This document shows, piece after piece, positions 7,659 through 12,121 of a DNA stretch of 12,121 nt. The stretch comes from Candidatus Lambdaproteobacteria bacterium. Lineage in GTDB: Bacteria; SAR324; NAC60-12. A program made the position numbers and the translations under genes. Within the stretch, counting starts at the first letter, position 1. Each line of letters starts with the position of its first letter. Below the pieces are notes generated by a model. The model was not told the origin of the DNA, did not search any database, and was given only the letters and a program-made list of their open reading frames with translations. Where the stretch lies: assembly GCA_012964265.1 (NCBI GenBank), contig DTUH01000096.1:2874-14994 (forward strand), written 5' to 3'.

Positions 7659-8702
7659 AATCAAGCACAGTCCACGCGTGCGGAAATCAATAAAGACGGA
7701 AGAGCCAGGGTCAATTTGTGTTTCCATTTGATTATCAACAACAAATAATTCACCAAGGGAACATTCAACAGAATATTCGACATGTTCACCCAAATAAGAT
7801 GCTTTAAGAATTGTTGCGGAAATTTTTCCTTTTTTTGCAGCACCATTCAAGCTGATTGATTGCGGACGTATTGCTACACTTACTTTTCCGGGAGAAATTC
7901 CACGGTGCGGCAACTTGAGTTTGATACCACCGATATCGACTTCTGCTTCGTCTCCGTCAATTCGGAGAATTTCAGCTTTTACCAGATTGGCATCTCCAAT
8001 AAAATTTGAGACAAAAAGATTGACTGGATCCTCGTATAATTGATGCGGAGTTCCTTCCTGGGCAATTACTGCTTCGTTCATGACAATGATCCGATCAGAA
8101 ACCGCAAGTGCCTCTTCCTGATCATGTGTCACATAAACTGTGGTCAGTCCAAGTTTCTGTTGCAACTCCCTGATTTCCTCCCTCACCCGACGGCGCAGTT
8201 TGGCGTCAAGATTTGAGAGAGGTTCGTCAAAGAGTAAAACTTCCGGCTCCAAAACCAGTGCACGTGCAACTGCGACGCGTTGCTGCTGGCCTCCGGAAAG
8301 TTCACTGGGCAACCGACCACCGTAACCTGTCAGTCCTACCAAATCCAATCCCTCTAATGCTTTTTCACTCACTTCCTTTTTTGAAAGCCGGCTCATTGTC
8401 AGGCCATATGAGACGTTCTGCATCACAGTCATGTGCGGAAAGAGCGCGTATGATTGAAATACCATGCTCACATCACGATCTGAAGCAGAAAGGCGCGTGA
8501 CTTCTTTGCCTCCAATGAAGACTTTTCCTTCAGTAACCATTTCCAAACCGGCAATCAACCGCAGGGTGGTGGTCTTTCCGCATCCGGACGGCCCCAGCAA
8601 GGTTACAAGTTTACCGCGCTCAATAGTGAAGCTGATTTCACGTACGGCCTGCACCTCACCAAAGGCTTTGGTTACATGCTTAAATTCGACGGCTGTTTCC
8701 AT
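7647..8702 (-). CDS. ABC transporter ATP-binding protein (Fe3+/polyamine-type, FbpC/PotA-like)
   Basis: This is the cytoplasmic ATPase that powers the importer encoded with it. All nucleotide-binding motifs are intact: Walker A GPSGCGKT (37-44), Q-loop Q83 in VFQSYALFPHMTV, signature LSGGQQQR (135-142), Walker B VLLFDE (155-160) and switch His193 in THDQEEAL. A C-terminal TOBE-type regulatory domain (about 245-351) follows the typical IGDANLV. The length of 351 is normal. The ATG at 8702 lies 16 bases after the permease stop with only a weak AAGA ribosome site, so it is expressed as the third gene of the operon. The closest textbook relatives are FbpC/AfuC (ferric iron) and PotA (polyamines). 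Specificity comes from the binding protein, so I give no symbol. Confidence 0.95.
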   Translation of the reverse strand: METAVEFKHVTKAFGEVQAVREISFTIERGKLVTLLGPSGCGKTTTLRLIAGLEMVTEGKVFIGGKEVTRLSASDRDVSMVFQSYALFPHMTVMQNVSYGLTMSRLSKKEVSEKALEGLDLVGLTGYGGRLPSELSGGQQQRVAVARALVLEPEVLLFDEPLSNLDAKLRRRVREEIRELQQKLGLTTVYVTHDQEEALAVSDRIIVMNEAVIAQEGTPHQLYEDPVNLFVSNFIGDANLVKAEILRIDGDEAEVDIGGIKLKLPHRGISPGKVSVAIRPQSISLNGAAKKGKISATILKASYLGEHVEYSVECSLGELFVVDNQMETQIDPGSSVFIDFRTRGLCLIPES

Positions 8703-8718
8703 ATTAATTCTTTTGATT

Positions 8719-10971
8719 TTATATTGTTAAAGCTTCTGAATCCCGCCTGCCGAGTTCCCGTTTACCGACAGCGAGTTGGATCAACGCAATTGCACCGAGC
8801 ATCACAAGAATCAATACCGATGAATAAGCGATTGCCAGCCCATAATCGCCGAACTCAACCCGCCCAAGAATGTAAGAAGTTGCCATGTCGTAGTCAGCAC
8901 TGACAAGGAAGATGACTGCACTGATGGCTGTCATTGCACGGACAAAACTGAACACCAGTGCTGCGATAATCGCTGGCCGAAGCAAGGGCAACAAAACTCT
9001 CCGCAGAGTAGTGAAGGATCGCGCTCCTAATGTCAATGATGCTTCATCCAAGCTTGGATCCAACTGACTCATCGCTGCAATCCCTGCACGGATTCCCGTG
9101 GGCATATTACGGAAAATGAAACAGACCACGAGAATTACACCCGTTCCGGTAATCTCGATAGGAGGAACGTTGAAAGCAAGGATGTAGCCTACTCCGATTA
9201 CGGTTCCGGGTACGGCGAAACTGAGCATTGTCAAAAACTCAAAAACATCTTTACCCCAGAATTTTTGCCGGACCAGAATATAGGCGATCAACAGCCCCAA
9301 ACCCGCAGTGAGAGGAGCCGAAATCGCTGAAATCTGCAGCGTTGTCCAGAATGAGTTCCACGCTGCACCATCCCAGATGATTCCATATTGCTCCGACCAA
9401 TGAATAGAAAACTCGTCAATGTAGTGTTTGAAAGTGAAGTTGTGTTTGTAGCCCCAGGTTTCCACAAAGCCGCCAAAAAGAATCATTCCGTAAACTACCA
9501 GGCTTAAGACAATAAAAGGCATTGCAGTCAGATACGCTCCCCATGCTACCCGTTTTGGAAGTCGCACATGCATTCCGGAGTCTCCCTTTCCGGTAACAGT
9601 TGCGTAAGATTTTTTGCCGAGCCAACGACGTTGAGCGTAGAACGCTGAAAGCGTGAACATCAACAACACGATTGCCAGCACTGCCGCCATTCCCAGATCC
9701 CCCTGCGCGCCGGCAATTGCAAAGAATATTTGTGTGGAAAGCACTTCGTAATTACCACCAAGAATCAGTGGATTCCCGAAATCCGCCAGACTCTCGATAA
9801 AACCGAGCAGAAAGGCATTAGCCAGTCCTGGACGCATCAGCGGTAGTGAGACCGTCCAGAAGGTCTGCCAGTGGGAAGCCCGCAGAGTCTGCGCGGCTTC
9901 TTCCATTGAAGGGCTGACGCCCTCCACCACTCCGATTAAAACCAGGAATGCAATCGGTGTGAAGGCCAAAATTTGTGCAACCAGAATGCCCGTGAGTCCG
10001 TAAATCCAGCGCGTTGGGGTAATGTCGAAGGCCCACTCCAAAAAAGCATTTACGGCGCCGGCTCGTCCGAACAGCAGGATTAGAGCCAGTCCGATTACGA
10101 AGGGCGGCGTGATGATAGGCAGCAGGGAGGCGGTGCGTACGAATCCTTTAGCGTGCATTCGGGTACGTGTCACCAACAGTGCGAAGGCCAAACCCAGCAC
10201 GGTGGTGGCTACACCAACCAAGACACCCATCCAGAGTGAATTCCAGGCGACTCCGCAGTTTAATTCGCTATTCAGGCAGGCAAGACTCCAGATGTTGTTT
10301 GAAGAGATTTTCTCCAGAAACAGTGAGAAAACATAATCACCTTCGTCATTTTTAAGAGAGTTAATTAGGATCTTTCCAACGGGGTAGAAGACAAAAGCAG
10401 TGACCATTGCAATGCTGAGTCCAATTGTTCCGGATACAAAGATATCACCCTTGATCGCTCCTCGTGCTGCCAGCCCCTGTGTGAATATGAACAGGAAACC
10501 GCCGCAAACCAGCAATGCTCCATATCCCAATCCAAATTGTGACAGTGTAGTAGGTCCGAAAAGGTCTCCGAGAAAATCCCATCCCCAGCCGTGGAGACCG
10601 AGGACAAAACCCTGAAAAAGCATGTAGCCAAAACCAAAACCTCCGCCTAATAACAAAGCTGCAGCATGACGGGCATCTGTTCGAGGTAAAAAAAGGGCAG
10701 GAAGCGGTACCAAAAGCGACAACGCCACAGGCCAAAGCCACCAGCGTTGATGCATTGTTATTTGCAGTATTCCAGGAGAGTACTCGTCAAATGTCGGGTA
10801 ACCGTCCGTGAGCCAGATAAAACTCCAGAAGCCGTCGTAAGCCGCATACCAGGGCAGGATAAGAAATCCCGCCCAGGCAATGATGAGCCAGAGCTTCAAA
10901 GAGAAGTTGCTTTTGATAAGTGTCTCCGGAAAACCAGAAGAGTTTTCCGGAGCAAGTACCGGTGAATTCAC
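8719..10971 (-). CDS. ABC transporter double permease (FbpB/AfuB-like)
   Basis: This is the inner-membrane channel of the importer. It has two binding-protein-dependent permease domains in one 750-residue chain. Each domain carries an EAA loop that docks on the ATPase: EEAAQTLRASHW...LPLMRPG (357-382) and DEASLTLGARSF...LPLLRPA (642-667). An N-terminal extension of about 240 residues adds several membrane helices before the first domain (near 24-45, 80-94, 104-126, 147-166, 178-198). This is a known layout for AfuB-type permeases. The start is GTG at 10971, whose GTGA overlaps the binding-protein stop by four bases, indicating translational coupling. No in-frame ATG occurs before residue 73. 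An AAGGTG about eight bases upstream of the start could act as ribosome site. The gene is intact, with no visible lesion. Confidence 0.94.
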   Translation of the reverse strand: MNSPVLAPENSSGFPETLIKSNFSLKLWLIIAWAGFLILPWYAAYDGFWSFIWLTDGYPTFDEYSPGILQITMHQRWWLWPVALSLLVPLPALFLPRTDARHAAALLLGGGFGFGYMLFQGFVLGLHGWGWDFLGDLFGPTTLSQFGLGYGALLVCGGFLFIFTQGLAARGAIKGDIFVSGTIGLSIAMVTAFVFYPVGKILINSLKNDEGDYVFSLFLEKISSNNIWSLACLNSELNCGVAWNSLWMGVLVGVATTVLGLAFALLVTRTRMHAKGFVRTASLLPIITPPFVIGLALILLFGRAGAVNAFLEWAFDITPTRWIYGLTGILVAQILAFTPIAFLVLIGVVEGVSPSMEEAAQTLRASHWQTFWTVSLPLMRPGLANAFLLGFIESLADFGNPLILGGNYEVLSTQIFFAIAGAQGDLGMAAVLAIVLLMFTLSAFYAQRRWLGKKSYATVTGKGDSGMHVRLPKRVAWGAYLTAMPFIVLSLVVYGMILFGGFVETWGYKHNFTFKHYIDEFSIHWSEQYGIIWDGAAWNSFWTTLQISAISAPLTAGLGLLIAYILVRQKFWGKDVFEFLTMLSFAVPGTVIGVGYILAFNVPPIEITGTGVILVVCFIFRNMPTGIRAGIAAMSQLDPSLDEASLTLGARSFTTLRRVLLPLLRPAIIAALVFSFVRAMTAISAVIFLVSADYDMATSYILGRVEFGDYGLAIAYSSVLILVMLGAIALIQLAVGKRELGRRDSEALTI

Positions 10972-11992
10972 CGAGGTAACACCTTGACTTCAGCGTCCCA
11001 CTTCTTCAATAAGCGGGTACGCTCTGCCTTGGAACCATACAAGGCATGATTGTAGTTAATCAGCTTGATGCTGCTGATATCCGGAGCTTCCGGAGGACTG
11101 ACAGCATTTTTGTTGGAAGGCACTTGATAAGATTTTACCTCTGCCGATCTGCTCTGCACATCAGCTGTGAGTGCAAAGTCTACAAATTTCTGGGCGTTTT
11201 TTACGTTGCGTGCGCCGTTGATGATGCTCACTGAACCAATCTCGTAGCCTGTCCCTTCACATGGAGAAACTGCCTCAATCGGGAATCCGCTAACCGCCTG
11301 TTTCACAGCGCCATGCACAAAAACGATCCCTATCGTAATCTCGCCCCGTGCAGAAGCTTTGATCCCTGCAGAGCCGGATTTGGTGTATTGACTGATGTTA
11401 CGATGCAGAGCCTTCATGTAGTTGAAGCCACCTTCTTCACCGAATAGTTGTACCATGGTTGCCAACGTTGTGTAGGCAGTTCCGGAAGTACTGGGATAGG
11501 CCATCATGATTTCATCCTTGTAGGCCGTGTGTAGCAGGTCGTTCCAGCACTTTGGCACCGGAAGACCTTTCTTGGCGAGCAGTTCGCGGTTGTAGCCATA
11601 ACCGAGAGCACCCAGATAAATACCCACAGTTTTACCGCCTGTGGCTTGGTGCGGTGCTTTGGCCCAGTCGTGTAACTCACTCAACTTGGGTGAGTTGTAG
11701 GCTTGAGACAATCCTTCTTCTGCCGCCTGCAGGTGCGGATCTCCTGTACCGCCCCACCAGACATCCCCTTTGGGATTGGACTTCTCTGCCCGAATCTTGG
11801 CCAGGGTTTCCCCTGTACTCGCGCGGGTCATGCCCACTTTTATGCCTGTGCGTTTTTCAAACTCTTTGTCATCAGCTCACACCAGGCAATGTCTGTGCTG
11901 CAATAAAGCTTGAGCCGTCCTGCTGCATAAGCGGGCAGTGCGGTCGCTGTTAAAAGCACGGACACCAGCGCCATGCGTAGTAATGTATTCAT
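10968..11992 (-). pseudogene. Periplasmic substrate-binding protein of the ABC importer, frameshifted
   Basis: This protein captures the substrate in the periplasm for the permease beside it. From ATG 11992 the frame encodes a signal peptide (MNTLLRMALVSVLLTATALP, then AYA|A cleavage site) and LKLYCSTDIAWCELMTK. It then runs off frame and stops at TAA 11840-11842. In the -1 shifted frame from 11864 the protein continues as EFEKRTGIKVGMTRASTGE and then GDVWWGGTGDPH, SGTAYTTLATMVQLFGE, QYTKSGSAGIKA, PCEGTGYEIGS and QVPSNKNA to the TGA at 10968. One base is missing in the A-run at 11865-11867. Restoring it gives about 341 residues, normal for the family. Relatives are annotated as Fe3+-binding (FbpA/AfuA-like), but AfuA-type proteins can also bind sugar phosphates. 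The frameshift is either real inactivation or a homopolymer sequencing error. Confidence 0.88.
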
Positions 11993-12005
11993 TATATCTC
12001 TCCTA
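11993..12005 (-). promoter_or_regulatory. Strong ribosome binding site fixing the binding-protein start
   Basis: On the - strand TAGGAGAG lies seven bases before the ATG at 11992 (AGGAG at 12000-12004). It is the best Shine-Dalgarno in the window. It shows that translation begins at the signal peptide, not at the internal GTG at 11837 that opens the longer uninterrupted frame. Confidence 0.85.
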
Positions 12006-12028
12006 GATTAGAGTGATTGAATAAAAAA

Positions 12029-12110
12029 CACTGTCCAGAATAGCCGGAAAAATGGCATTCCTTACAGTGCGGTTTCCGGATTGTTTCTGGATTAAACAAG
12101 ATCAATCCGG
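12029..12110. promoter_or_regulatory. Cluster of dyads upstream of the ABC operon
   Basis: The region before the operon holds several exact inverted repeats: CACTGT (12029-12034) with ACAGTG (12064-12069), CCGGAAA (12044-12050) with TTTCCGG (12073-12079), and CCGGATTG (12076-12083) with CAATCCGG (12103-12110). The last encloses an inner TTGTTT/AAACAA pair (12081-12086, 12094-12099). They probably include operator or leader structures for the importer. I cannot define a convincing -35/-10 pair with normal spacing, and no Fur-box-like sequence is evident. Confidence 0.4.
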
Positions 12111-12121
12111 TCTAGTCCAAT

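Noticed and set aside
10022..10336. Open frame on the + strand inside the permease gene
   Set aside because: It is antisense to conserved membrane segments and has a basic, repetitive composition typical of shadow frames.
11860..11870. Programmed ribosomal frameshifting in the binding-protein gene
   Set aside because: The local ACAAAGAG is not a canonical slippery heptamer, and binding proteins of this family are not known to use it.
12001..12040. Promoter TGGACA / TCTAAT on the - strand before the binding protein
   Set aside because: Both boxes match 5 of 6 bases, but the spacer is 19 and transcription would begin inside or past the ribosome site.
11993..12121. Fur box for an iron importer
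   Set aside because: No GATAATGATAATCATTATC-like dyad is visible; this leaves iron specificity unsupported from regulation.
1..12121. CRISPR array, tRNA/rRNA genes, insertion sequence or phage genes
   Set aside because: No evenly spaced repeats, no RNA-gene signatures and no transposase or phage motifs were seen on either strand.

Overview
The window looks like a chromosomal segment of a flagellated Gram-negative bacterium of moderate, slightly AT-leaning base composition. The evidence is a complete flagellar M-ring protein, a flagellar export ATPase with its regulator, a NorM-type MATE exporter, and a periplasmic-binding-protein ABC importer with a cleavable signal peptide. I cannot place it to genus. 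The mix (split flagellar locus, iron/anion-type importer, inositol-type sugar enzymes) would fit a marine proteobacterial lineage, but that is inference.

Layout. Bases 1-123 are a short leader. A MATE efflux gene (124-1539, +) is followed by a 177-base spacer holding a possible sigma-54 promoter and a strong hairpin. Then come three flagellar genes on the + strand: fliF (1717-3330), an unusually long fliH-like gene (3445-4791) and fliI (4925-6310). fliG, which normally sits between fliF and fliH, is absent. The 114-base fliF-fliH gap holds a nested inverted repeat instead. The only visible parts of the type III export apparatus are the ATPase and its regulator; fliJ does not follow fliI.

The right half is all on the - strand and runs convergently into fliI. 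Reading along that strand, it starts with an ABC importer operon: binding protein (11992-10968), double-length permease (10971-8719, GTG start overlapping the previous stop by 4 bases) and ATPase (8702-7647). A perfect 15-base inverted repeat follows, and then a broken sugar-metabolism gene (7571-6333). The broken gene is the most striking object. Its first two thirds are an inosose dehydratase (IolE) interrupted by an in-frame ochre codon, and its last third is the C-terminal domain of a Gfo/Idh/MocA oxidoreductase, joined in frame. Neither enzyme half is complete. The binding-protein gene also carries a one-base deletion that breaks its frame just after the signal peptide. The - strand block therefore carries three independent lesions, while the + strand genes are intact. 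This suggests either decay of an uptake/sugar locus or local sequence errors.

A further pattern is a marked excess of the palindrome TCCGGA (24 by hand count), in coding frames of both strands and in one intergenic spot. No CRISPR array, tRNA, rRNA, insertion sequence or phage gene is visible. No gene-free stretch exceeds 300 bases.
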